Shown piece by piece: positions 37,460 to 45,456 of a DNA stretch of 64,000 nt. The notes beneath the pieces are model-generated. The model saw only the letters and a program-made list of their open reading frames with translations, was not told the DNA's origin and searched no databases. A program made the translations under genes and the position numbers. The first letter of the stretch is position 1. Every line of letters begins with the position of its first letter. Source of the stretch: Alphaproteobacteria bacterium (GTDB lineage Bacteria; Pseudomonadota; Alphaproteobacteria; Micropepsales; Micropepsaceae). Location of the stretch: contig JAGWNK010000009.1 in assembly GCA_028871345.1 (NCBI GenBank), positions 1 to 64,000 of the forward strand, written 5' to 3'.

Positions 37460-38596
37460 ATGCCCGCCAAGATCGACCCGTTCTACGCCATGGAGATCAA
37501 CCGCTTGGCCCACCGCCTCAAGGCGGAAGGCCGTTCGGTCATCCACATGGAATACGGCCAGCCCTCCACCGGCGCGCCGCAGAAGGCGATCGCGCTCGCC
37601 CACCGCGTCCTCGATTCCGACGGCATGGGCTATTGGGAGAGCGCGGCGCTGCAGGCCGGCCTGGCGCGCCGTTACCGGGAGAGCTACGGGCTCACCATCG
37701 AACCCGAACGCTTCGTGCTCACCTGCGGCGCCTCGCCGGCGCTGGTGCTGGCGCTGGCGGCGAATTTCGAGGCCGGCGACCGCGTCGCCATCGCGCGTCC
37801 CGGTTATGTGGCCTATCGCAACGTGGTGAAGGCGCTGCATCTCGTGCCGGTCGAGATCGCCTGCGACGACAGCACGCGCTATCAGCTGACCGCCGGTCAT
37901 CTCGAAGCGATTGATCCACCGCCCGCGGGCGTGATCGTCGCCAGCCCCGCCAATCCCACCGGCACCATCATCGAAGCCGGCGAACTGGACGCCATCGCGC
38001 GCCTCTGCCGCGCCCGGCGCATCGCCATCATCTCGGACGAGATCTATCACGGCCTCAGCTATGTCGGCCCGGCGCAGACTTTGCTGCGCTACGATCCGGG
38101 CGCCTTCGTCGTCGGCAGCTTTTCGAAATATTTCAGCATGGTCGCCTGGCGGCTCGGCTGGCTGTTGGCGCCGGCCGGCAAGGTCGAGCGGGCGCGGGCC
38201 TTCTCGGGCAACATGTTTCTCACGGCGCCGTCGCTCAGCCAGCATGCGGCCCTGGCCGCGCTCGAAGCGCGCGACGAACTGGAAGCCAATGTGAGCGTCT
38301 ACCGGCGCAACCGCGATCTCCTGCTCGAGGCGCTGCCGCGTCTCGGCCTCAACCGCATTGCCCCGCCCGACGGCGCCTTCTATTTCTACATCGACGTGCG
38401 GCACCTCACCGACGACAGTCTCGCCTTCTGCAAGCGGCTGTTGCGCGACACCGGCGTGGCGACGGCGCCCGGCATCGATTTCGATCCCGTCGACGGGCGC
38501 CACCACATCCGCCTCAGCTTCGCGGTCTCCACGTCCGAGATCGAAGACGCCATCGGCCGACTGGAGCGCTGGTTTGCGTCTCCGCCGCGGGACTAG
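37460..38596 (+). CDS. Class I/II PLP aminotransferase
   Basis: 378 residues. PLP lysine in VVGSFSKYFSM, preceding DEIYHGLSY (Asp and Tyr), ASPANPTGTII (Asn) and the C-terminal HHIRLSFA (Arg). An aspartate/aromatic-type aminotransferase, substrate not resolvable. It starts 66 bp after the M17 peptidase, so the two may be cotranscribed. A terminator-like palindrome follows. Confidence 0.92.
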   Translation: MPAKIDPFYAMEINRLAHRLKAEGRSVIHMEYGQPSTGAPQKAIALAHRVLDSDGMGYWESAALQAGLARRYRESYGLTIEPERFVLTCGASPALVLALAANFEAGDRVAIARPGYVAYRNVVKALHLVPVEIACDDSTRYQLTAGHLEAIDPPPAGVIVASPANPTGTIIEAGELDAIARLCRARRIAIISDEIYHGLSYVGPAQTLLRYDPGAFVVGSFSKYFSMVAWRLGWLLAPAGKVERARAFSGNMFLTAPSLSQHAALAALEARDELEANVSVYRRNRDLLLEALPRLGLNRIAPPDGAFYFYIDVRHLTDDSLAFCKRLLRDTGVATAPGIDFDPVDGRHHIRLSFAVSTSEIEDAIGRLERWFASPPRD

Positions 38597-38666
38597 AGCA
38601 TGATCTCTTGGGGTGGAATCATCTGCGTTGGGCGCAGCCGGTTCCACCCCAAAAGATCGTGCTCTG
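38594..38666. terminator. AGAGCATGATC palindrome after aminotransferase
   Basis: AGAGCATGATCTCTTGGGGT pairs with ACCCCAAAAGATCGTGCTCT around a GTTGGGCGCAGC centre. It lies between convergent genes. Short relatives of its outer arm (AGAGCATGATC, AGAGCGTGCTCT) occur after the stops at 30254 and 24367, so it is also a repeat family. Confidence 0.6.
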
Positions 38667-38670
38667 ACGC

Positions 38671-39255
38671 TCAGTTCGTCGGCAGCTTCGAGACGTCATA
38701 GCCCGGGCCGAAATCCAGGACGAACACCGGCCCGAAATCCACCACTTGCTCACCCGATCCCAGCAGCATGCCGCAGCTCAGCGCGCCCGCGGGATAATCC
38801 TTGGTGACTGTGCCGTTGGCGTAATACAGCTTCCAGTCCTTGGTGATGTGGAACGCCGTTTCGGGCGTCACGCCCGTATTCGGCGGCGCCGCTTCGTAGA
38901 TGCGTCCGCTGAGATCGACTGTGGTGCTTCCCGGCGGCATCTGCTCGGCGCGCGCCCAGAACGCCAGCAGAAGCACGTCGCCCTTTCGCACCGGCTTGGT
39001 GGTGTTGGCATAGGTGCCGGCATCCCAGGGATGCTCGGGCTTGGGCGAGATGGTCACGCGCAGCGCGGCACCGCCGGTCACCGCCGGGTCCTTGACGATC
39101 TCGGACTTCGCGGCGCTGCCGTAGATCCCCCACGCCGCCGACGGATTGTTCACGGCCTTCGACAGGATGTCGTCATCTGCCGCTGCCTGCAAGGTCGCGG
39201 CGATGCCGACTGCCAGCGCCGCCAGCACGGCGCGCTTGGAAAGATGAATGGACAT
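38671..39255 (-). CDS. Secreted beta-sandwich-like protein, unknown
   Basis: 194 residues. Signal peptide to about residue 25 (MSIHLSKRAVLAALAVGIAATLQAA). The remainder has the look of a carbohydrate-binding-type beta sandwich (YANTTKPVRKGDVLLLAFWARAEQ, then TAFHITKDWKLYYANGTVTKDY, a CenC-like pattern). Ligand and function unknown. GGGGGAAG ahead of ATG 39255 fixes the start. Confidence 0.6.
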   Translation of the reverse strand: MSIHLSKRAVLAALAVGIAATLQAAADDDILSKAVNNPSAAWGIYGSAAKSEIVKDPAVTGGAALRVTISPKPEHPWDAGTYANTTKPVRKGDVLLLAFWARAEQMPPGSTTVDLSGRIYEAAPPNTGVTPETAFHITKDWKLYYANGTVTKDYPAGALSCGMLLGSGEQVVDFGPVFVLDFGPGYDVSKLPTN

Positions 39256-39340
39256 GGACACTTCCCCCGTTGTGCAAGAAGACTCTTCCGCCCCCGGTGA
39301 GAGCGGGTCAAGACTGCTCAGCGTCGCGTATCCCATGCCG

Positions 39341-39880
39341 CTAATAGGGCGCCAGTTGCACATCCGCCGACGAAAGGCGCCGATACAGGGCGCGCCGGCG
39401 CACCAGCGGGTACCAGTCGTAGAGGAATATCTCGATCGGCCGCCAGTTCGCCACCCAACCGACGATGATCAGGCTCTCTTCGGCGAAGCGTCCGATGCCG
39501 TCGGTTCCCACGAGCCCGGCCGCGAAGCGGCTGGCGGTGATGCAGGCGGCCAGGACCACCAAGCCGATCAGAAGCGAATAGCGTCCGAGCCGGAACAGTT
39601 CCTTCAGATCGTTGGTCACCGCCGCGGCGCGGTCGCGGAAATAGCTGGTGAGGGCGTGCCCCACCTCGCGTGCGGCTTCGCTCGCAGCCTCCGCCTTTGG
39701 TACATGCAGGCGCATGGCGATGGGCCGGCCGCCCGGCAGCTCCCGCGCCCAGCCGACGATGAATTCCTCGGCGTCCTTGTCGAGATCGCGCTCACGGAAC
39801 GGCACCGGGTCCAGGGTGTCGAACAGCTGGGCGATGCGCTCCACACGCACTTCGATCGTGCACGCGTGTTCCGCCGCCAT
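39341..39880 (-). CDS. Membrane protein with two TM segments
   Basis: 179 residues. A soluble N-terminus (RIAQLFDTLDPVPFRERDLDKDAEEFI) is followed by two hydrophobic segments, about 102-122 (YSLLIGLVVLAACITASRF) and 133-150. YDWYPLVRRRALYRRLS near the end is basic and likely cytoplasmic. This type is common in alphaproteobacteria, but I know no function. GGAGG sits ahead of the start. Confidence 0.6.
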   Translation of the reverse strand: MAAEHACTIEVRVERIAQLFDTLDPVPFRERDLDKDAEEFIVGWARELPGGRPIAMRLHVPKAEAASEAAREVGHALTSYFRDRAAAVTNDLKELFRLGRYSLLIGLVVLAACITASRFAAGLVGTDGIGRFAEESLIIVGWVANWRPIEIFLYDWYPLVRRRALYRRLSSADVQLAPY

Positions 39881-39994
39881 GACTTGCGCCTCCGCGAGGT
39901 CATCTTAGCATTGCTCGCCGGCAGGCGACATGACGGACCATCTGACACTTGCAAGTGGCCCCGCGCGGCCACGGCCGCGCGGGAACATCAGGCG

Positions 39995-40333
39995 TCACTC
40001 GTCGTCATCGTCGGAATTGTCGTAATGGCGGTCACCGTAATCGCGCTGGTCGTAGTCCCGCTGGTAATAGTCGCGCCGGTCATAGTCGCGCCGGTCATAA
40101 TCCGGTCCGTAGCCGTAACGCTCGCGGGCGTAATAGCCGTCGCGATCGTGATTCTGCGAGGCGATGATCGCCAGCGCGGCAAGGCCGACGCCGAAGGCGA
40201 CGATGGCGCCCGAGTTGTCTTCGTGGCGATAGCTTTGTCCGTCGTAGCGGTCGCGGCCGTGCCAGTCGCCGGCCATTGCCGGCGTGCTGGCGAGCAGTGC
40301 GAGCCCGATTGTGGCGGCAATGAGACGTTTCAT
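39995..40333 (-). CDS. Small secreted protein with YDRRD repeats
   Basis: 112 residues. Signal peptide to AMA-G. A hydrophobic segment (GAIVAFGVGLAALAIIA) is followed by a Tyr/Arg/Asp repeat tail, YDRRDYDRRDYYQRDYDQRD, ending in DDDDE. Perhaps an envelope or RcnB-like protein, but no family is certain. ATG 40333 has AGAGG 9 bp upstream. Confidence 0.6.
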   Translation of the reverse strand: MKRLIAATIGLALLASTPAMAGDWHGRDRYDGQSYRHEDNSGAIVAFGVGLAALAIIASQNHDRDGYYARERYGYGPDYDRRDYDRRDYYQRDYDQRDYGDRHYDNSDDDDE

Positions 40334-40485
40334 GGCACTTGGCCTCTTCTGTGCGCGTTCAACGCGGCTCGGTGCGCGATGCACCGTTGCCCGCAGCTTG
40401 AGGCCCGCCACATGAATGGGGGCTGAAAACGCCCGCCGCCAAGATTGTCGTTTCCCAATGCGGCAGGCGTCGTCGCGGTTGAAAT

Positions 40486-41427
40486 CTAATACGTCGTCGC
40501 CACGTCCACGATGTTGGCGGGCCGTTCGCCGCGCTCAAAGGCGGCGATGCCGTCGAGCGCATAGCGCACCACGACGTCGGGCTGCGAGATCGCCGCGATG
40601 TGGGGCGTGATCGAGACCTTGGGATGCGCCCATAACGGGCTGTCGGCCGGCAGGGGTTCGGTCTCGAACACGTCGAGCACGGCGCCCGACAAGTGTCCGC
40701 AGTCCAGGGCGGCGATCAGGTCGGTTTCGATGAGGTGTCCGCCGCGTGCCGCATTGATGACGAAGGCGTCCTTGGGCAGCGCCGCGAAGGTCCTGGCGTT
40801 CAGGATGCCCTTGGTCTGGCGCGTCAGCGACAACAGGCAGACAAGAATGTCGGCCTGTCCGAGAAACGCGGTGAACTGCGCCTCGCCGGCGAAGCTCTTG
40901 AGATACGGCGCCGCCTTGCCGCTGCGGCTCCATCCCGAGACGGGAAATCCCAGATCGGCCACGCGCTCGGCGGTGAACATTCCGATTTCGCCCAGCCCGA
41001 GGAAGCCGACGCGCGTGTCTTCGGTGCGGCGCGGCAGCACGCGCTGCATCCACGTCCTGTCGCGCTGCGCCGCGTCGAACTTGCGCTGCAGGCGGTGGTG
41101 CATCAGCACCTGCAGGATGACGTATTGCGCCATCTCCACCGACAGCGTCGGATCGACGAAGCGCACCAGCGGCACGCGCGCGGGATAGTCGCCGTTCTCC
41201 AGAAAGCCGTCGACCCCGGCGCCCAGCGAGAAGGCGGCCTTCAGGTTGGGCAGCGATTTGAGCAGGCCCGCTGGCGGGCGGAAGCTCAGCGCGTAATCGA
41301 TGGCGTCGGTCGCATAGGCGTCGCGGCCGTGGACCACCAGGCGGATCGGTCCCTTGGCCAGCTTGTCGATCCACAACGTGCCCCACTTGCCGGGGGCGAT
41401 GAGCAGAAGCGTCGGATGATGTGCCAT
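40486..41427 (-). CDS. ghrA: D-2-hydroxyacid dehydrogenase, GhrA-like
   Basis: 313 residues. Rossmann glycine loop FLGLGEIGMFTAERV and the catalytic triad: Arg in INAARGGHL, Glu in VFETEPLP, His in ITPHIAA. Most like glyoxylate/hydroxypyruvate reductase A, reducing glyoxylate to glycolate with NADPH; the substrate is inferred from family. Confidence 0.88.
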   Translation of the reverse strand: MAHHPTLLLIAPGKWGTLWIDKLAKGPIRLVVHGRDAYATDAIDYALSFRPPAGLLKSLPNLKAAFSLGAGVDGFLENGDYPARVPLVRFVDPTLSVEMAQYVILQVLMHHRLQRKFDAAQRDRTWMQRVLPRRTEDTRVGFLGLGEIGMFTAERVADLGFPVSGWSRSGKAAPYLKSFAGEAQFTAFLGQADILVCLLSLTRQTKGILNARTFAALPKDAFVINAARGGHLIETDLIAALDCGHLSGAVLDVFETEPLPADSPLWAHPKVSITPHIAAISQPDVVVRYALDGIAAFERGERPANIVDVATTY

Positions 41428-41476
41428 GCTCCGACGCTGGCGAGTTGCGAACGGCGATTCAAGTGCAAACTCGTCG

Positions 41477-42031
41477 CTACTTCTTCGGCGCGGGGATCGG
41501 CACGGGGTTGTCCGACTGGGTCCGCAGATAGGCGAGCAGGTTGATGCGGTCCTGTTCGCTGCGCAGTCCGGCGAAGCTCATCTTGGTGCCCGGCACATAG
41601 GATCCGGGCGACTTCAGGAATTGGAACAGCTCGTCGAAGGTCCACGGATTGTGGCTGGCGGCCATGGCGCTCGAATATTCGAAGCCGGGATGGGTGGCGC
41701 GGGCGCGGCCCACCACGCCCCACAGGTTCGGGCCGATCTTGTTGGGTCCGCCCTTCGACAGGTCATGGCATTGTTCGCAGCGCGTCGAGATCTCTTTGCC
41801 GGCGGCGGCATCGGCTTTCGGCAGCACCGTGCCCCAGTCGGGAATCGCCTCCGCCACGGGGGCCGCGGCGGGCGTGGTACTGGCCTGCTCGACCGGCACT
41901 TCCACGGCGTAGCCGGGCTTGGCCGGCGTGGCATGCTCGAACACCGCTTCCGTGGCGAATTTGATAACGAGAACGAACATCAATGTGCCGAGCACGGCGC
42001 CGGCGATCTTGTTCCACTCCCAGGAATCCAT
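41477..42031 (-). CDS. cycM: Membrane-anchored cytochrome c, CycM-like
   Basis: 184 residues. An N-terminal uncleaved anchor (WNKIAGAVLGTLMFVLVIKFA) precedes a class I cytochrome c with CEQCH and a methionine ligand in GTKMSFAG. CycM passes electrons from the bc1 complex to the aa3 oxidase in rhizobia; here by family and neighbourhood (kdsB, pheA divergent). A strong hairpin with a T-run lies upstream on its strand. Confidence 0.9.
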   Translation of the reverse strand: MDSWEWNKIAGAVLGTLMFVLVIKFATEAVFEHATPAKPGYAVEVPVEQASTTPAAAPVAEAIPDWGTVLPKADAAAGKEISTRCEQCHDLSKGGPNKIGPNLWGVVGRARATHPGFEYSSAMAASHNPWTFDELFQFLKSPGSYVPGTKMSFAGLRSEQDRINLLAYLRTQSDNPVPIPAPKK

Positions 42032-42079
42032 AAGGTCAGGCTCCGCTATCTTTTGTGGCCTTGCGCCGGAGGCGAACGA

Positions 42080-42112
42080 GGACGAAAAAAGAGGCCCGCC
42101 GCGGGACCTCTC
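42080..42112 (-). terminator. Intrinsic terminator-like hairpin upstream of cycM
   Basis: On the minus strand AGAGGTCCCGC and GCGGGCCTCT form a near-perfect stem directly followed by TTTTTT. It lies 50 bp upstream of the cycM start with no minus-strand gene before it. That is the layout of an attenuator; a short frame starting MRRFAALTPW could be read through it. Confidence 0.5.
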
Positions 42113-42184
42113 GGGTGCGACATTACAAGCACATCCCAAGGCGTCAGTGCGGCGAAGCGTCGCATTCCTTAGAGGTAAATCCCA

Positions 42185-42922
42185 ATGAAACCGATCGTCC
42201 TGATCCCGGCGCGCATGGCGTCCACGCGCCTGCCGGGCAAGCCTTTGGCCGACATCGGCGGCGTCGCGATGATCGTGCGCGTCTGGCGCCAGGCCATGGC
42301 CGCCAAGATCGGTCCCGTGGTGGTGGCTGCCGGCGAACGCGAGATCGCCGAAGCCGTTGAAGCTGCTGGGGGAAGAGCGGTTCTCACCGCCGCCGATCTG
42401 CCGTCGGGCTCCGATCGCATCTTCGCGGCGCTCAACGCCGTCGATCGCGGTTTCGAACATGACGTTGTCGTCAATTTGCAGGGCGACCTGCCGCTGATCG
42501 ATCCGGCTGCGGTCCGCGCCAGTCTTGACGCCCTCGTCACCACTGGCAGCGACATCGCCACGCTCGCCGCCGAGCTCGACGAGGACGCCGACGCGGACAA
42601 CCCCAACGTCACCAAGGTGGTCGCCACCTGGGACGTGGGCGGCACGCGCGGGCGCTGCCATTATTTCACCCGCGCCAGGGCGCCGTGGGGCAAGGGGCCC
42701 TGCTTCGCCCATATCGGGCTCTATGTGTACCGGCGCGAGGCGCTGCAGCGTTTCGTGTCGCTGCAGCCTTCGCCGCTCGAGAAGCGCGAGAAGCTGGAGC
42801 AGCTGCGCGCCCTGGAAGCCGGCATGTCGATTTCGGTGGAACGCGTCGACGAAGTGCCGCTCAGCGTCGACACGCCCGAGGATCTGGAGCGGGCGCGCGC
42901 CGCGGTGAAAGGGAAAGGTTGA
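42185..42922 (+). CDS. kdsB: CMP-KDO synthetase KdsB
   Basis: 245 residues. Makes CMP-3-deoxy-manno-octulosonate for lipopolysaccharide. LIPARMASTRLPGKPLADIGG is the nucleotide loop; NLQGDLPLIDP carries the metal aspartate; HIGLYVYRREAL and VDTPEDLERA are typical. AGAGGT lies 9 bp before the start. The stop overlaps the pheA start (TGATG). Confidence 0.96.
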   Translation: MKPIVLIPARMASTRLPGKPLADIGGVAMIVRVWRQAMAAKIGPVVVAAGEREIAEAVEAAGGRAVLTAADLPSGSDRIFAALNAVDRGFEHDVVVNLQGDLPLIDPAAVRASLDALVTTGSDIATLAAELDEDADADNPNVTKVVATWDVGGTRGRCHYFTRARAPWGKGPCFAHIGLYVYRREALQRFVSLQPSPLEKREKLEQLRALEAGMSISVERVDEVPLSVDTPEDLERARAAVKGKG

Positions 42923-43824
42923 TGGCCGACACGATGATTTCGCGTGCCCGCAAGGTTGCGTTCCAGGGCGAACCGGGCGCCTACGCCAATCTCGCCGCGC
43001 GCGAGGCGCTGCCGCAATGCCAGGCCATTCCGCGCCCCACCTTCGAGGCGGCGCTCGACGCCGTGCGCGCCGGCGACGCCGATCTCGCCGTCATCCCGGT
43101 TGAGAATTCCGTCTACGGACGGATCGCCGACGTGCATTTCCTGGTGCGCCATTTCGGCCGGGCCATCAAGGGCTATGTGCGCGAAGGCGACAAGAACCTT
43201 TTCATCCTCGGCGAGCATTTCCACCGCGTGCGCCACCAGCTCTTGGGCCTGCGCGGCGCCGGCCTCGCCGGCGTCAAGACCGTCTACAGCCAGGGGCCGG
43301 CGCTGGGGCAGTGCCGCAAGGTGATCAAGGAGCTGGGCCTTGCCGACAAGCAGTGGTCGGACACCGCGGGTGCGGCGCGCCACATCGCCGAGCTCAAGGA
43401 TGCGAGCGCCGCCGCCATTGCCTCGTCGCTGGCGGGCGAGATCTACGGCCTCGACATCCTCAAGCCCGACGTCGAGGACGAGCCGCACAACATGACGCGC
43501 TTCCTGATCGTGGGGCGCGAGCCCGACGATCCGCCCAATGACGGCCGTGCCGTGATCACCACCTTCCTGTTCGGCGTGCGCAACGTGCCCGCCGCGCTCT
43601 ACAAGGCCTTGGGCGGCTTCGCCACCAACGGCGTCAACATGACCAAGCTGGAGAGCTACCAGCTCGGCGGCTCGTTCAACGCCACCGAGTTCTATGCCGA
43701 CGTCGAAGGCCATCCCGATTCGCGCCCGGTGCGCCTGGCGCTGGAAGAGCTGTCGTTCTTCTCCTCCAAGGTCGTGATGCTCGGCATCTATCCCGCCCAT
43801 CCCTATCGCAGCGAGATGCCGTGA
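42922..43824 (+). CDS. pheA: Prephenate dehydratase PheA
   Basis: 300 residues. Converts prephenate to phenylpyruvate. The catalytic domain carries FQGEPGAYAN, VIPVENSVYGRI and the HNMTRFLIVG block; the ACT regulatory domain (about 205-285) carries VRNVPAALYKAL and KLESYQLGGSF, so phenylalanine feedback is likely. No chorismate mutase is fused. Translationally coupled to kdsB by a 1-bp overlap. Confidence 0.95.
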   Translation: MADTMISRARKVAFQGEPGAYANLAAREALPQCQAIPRPTFEAALDAVRAGDADLAVIPVENSVYGRIADVHFLVRHFGRAIKGYVREGDKNLFILGEHFHRVRHQLLGLRGAGLAGVKTVYSQGPALGQCRKVIKELGLADKQWSDTAGAARHIAELKDASAAAIASSLAGEIYGLDILKPDVEDEPHNMTRFLIVGREPDDPPNDGRAVITTFLFGVRNVPAALYKALGGFATNGVNMTKLESYQLGGSFNATEFYADVEGHPDSRPVRLALEELSFFSSKVVMLGIYPAHPYRSEMP

Positions 43825-43844
43825 TGCGCGTTCCATCCACCTGT

Positions 43845-44036
43845 TGAGGGCGAGACGCGGAGCGGCAGGGGTCTGCCCCCGCGCAGCGGGGAAGTCCCCA
43901 GAGCAGCGAAGGGAAGGGGGCTGTTGCCGCGCCCGGAGGGCATCCGCCAAAGGGCGTAGCCCTTCGCCTCCCCCTTTGCGCGGAGGTCGGAGCGGCAGCG
44001 GACGAGCGCGCTGCGATTTTTCGACCCGCGAAATCC
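43845..44036. repeat. Large composite of the dispersed repeat
   Basis: About 190 bp of GC-rich nested palindromes: GGGTCTGCCCCCGC, GCGGGGAAGTCCCC, AAGGGCGTAGCCCTT, CTCCCCCTTTGCGCGGAGG. It separates convergent pheA and the lipoprotein gene. Related to, but more degenerate than, the copy at 47185-47290. Confidence 0.5.
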
Positions 44037-44038
44037 AC

Positions 44039-45277
44039 CTAAGGGGACGTCGAGACGTTCTTGCACGCGAGCTGCTTGAACCAGACGTCTCCACTGGACG
44101 CCTGGGCGGTGCTCTGCTTCACGACGATCGCATACGTGCATGATTGCTGGTTCGATGTCACGGTATCTTGGATTTCCTGACCGTCTTTGAAGTCATGGGC
44201 TTTTTGGGCCCCTTGGAAACGGAATTCGGGCCTGGAAACCGTCGCCCCGGTGACGCCCTCCACGGCCGCCATCTTGAAGTCGATGTCTTTGTCGCCGCTC
44301 AGGAAGAGCTGATATTGGAAATTGTCCTTGTCGAAGGGAAATTTTGCGTAGACCGGTGCCGCGTCTGTCGAGAACGCTACTGTTTCCGTCGTTGAGCTAT
44401 CGGGGATCGGTGCCGTGGCCACGGCAAAATAGACCGGCACGCCGCTTGGAGACGTGTAACAGAGGTCGCCCTCGTCGGTGACATAGACATCAAGCGTTAT
44501 CGTTCCGAGCGATCCCGACTGGGATGGAGAAACAGTTCCAATCAATGCCGAGTGTTCGCAGGAGCCGCCGGATGTCGTAGGCGCTTGCGGGACCGTAGTT
44601 GGTCCAGAACCGCCCTTCGTCTCGGATGTTGACCCGCCCACCAAGTCGTTCGTCGATGCTGGCGCAGATCCCTTGCCTGGTTTCTTCGGACCAAGCAGTT
44701 TCGAAAGGTCCGCATTCAGATTAATGCGTGCGTTATCCTTGTCGAGGAGGGTGTAGGTAAACGACGTTGCGGCATAGGCGGCACTCACGTAGTGGTCGCT
44801 TGGCTGCAGGTTCTTGCAGAATGCTGGCGCGGTATTCAGGCCAGGGGCCAGAGCCGTTTCTTCGAACGCGCCGTCGGCTTTTACAACAACGGTTTTTGCT
44901 GCGCCGGCGGTAGCGCCGATTGATATCCCTTGCAGGGGTATCGAAATGTCGCCGCCGGCCCCGAAGGCTTTTGAATACGCGATTGTTCCAATGTTCTGAT
45001 GGGCCGGATTTGACGAATTCGCTTGGGCCGGAAGCGTAATGCAGTCCCAGCTGAGGGGCATCAGAGTCCCCGACTTGAGCGCCTGCAGGTTCGAGGATTG
45101 GATTACTGCTCCAACCAGACCTTGAGCATGGGCATCTTTCGAGATCGGAGGAGATAATTCGAATTCCCCCGCAGGAAGAGGCAGCGGCGGCTGGACCGGA
45201 CAATTTCCATCAGAGCAGCAGCCGGCCAGGACCAACGCGCCGAGCACCATCGAGCAAACGTGTTTCAATTGTATCAT
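44039..45277 (-). CDS. Large lipoprotein, unknown
   Basis: 412 residues. Lipobox VLAGC-C near residue 20, giving a lipid-anchored protein. Two halves are joined by a Ser/Thr/Gly/Pro linker (about 195-240): the N-terminal half is beta-rich, and the C-terminal half has four of its cysteines (CEHSAL, DLCYTS, QSCTYA, LACKN). GC content is clearly lower than in neighbours, which suggests horizontal transfer. No family recognised. Confidence 0.6.
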   Translation of the reverse strand: MIQLKHVCSMVLGALVLAGCCSDGNCPVQPPLPLPAGEFELSPPISKDAHAQGLVGAVIQSSNLQALKSGTLMPLSWDCITLPAQANSSNPAHQNIGTIAYSKAFGAGGDISIPLQGISIGATAGAAKTVVVKADGAFEETALAPGLNTAPAFCKNLQPSDHYVSAAYAATSFTYTLLDKDNARINLNADLSKLLGPKKPGKGSAPASTNDLVGGSTSETKGGSGPTTVPQAPTTSGGSCEHSALIGTVSPSQSGSLGTITLDVYVTDEGDLCYTSPSGVPVYFAVATAPIPDSSTTETVAFSTDAAPVYAKFPFDKDNFQYQLFLSGDKDIDFKMAAVEGVTGATVSRPEFRFQGAQKAHDFKDGQEIQDTVTSNQQSCTYAIVVKQSTAQASSGDVWFKQLACKNVSTSP

Positions 45278-45456
45278 GTGTTGCCCCCATCATTTCCCCC
45301 AAGTGCGTCGCATCGCTTGGGCGAACCCAATCGAGACAATCACTTAGATCTGAAACCCCCAACAACCTTAGGATGAGTTTAATTTAGAGTAGCATTAGTG
45401 TCCAGGTCGCAACCCGCGACCGGCTGGGCGTGCATGGGGTCGCGTAAGCCCGTCTT

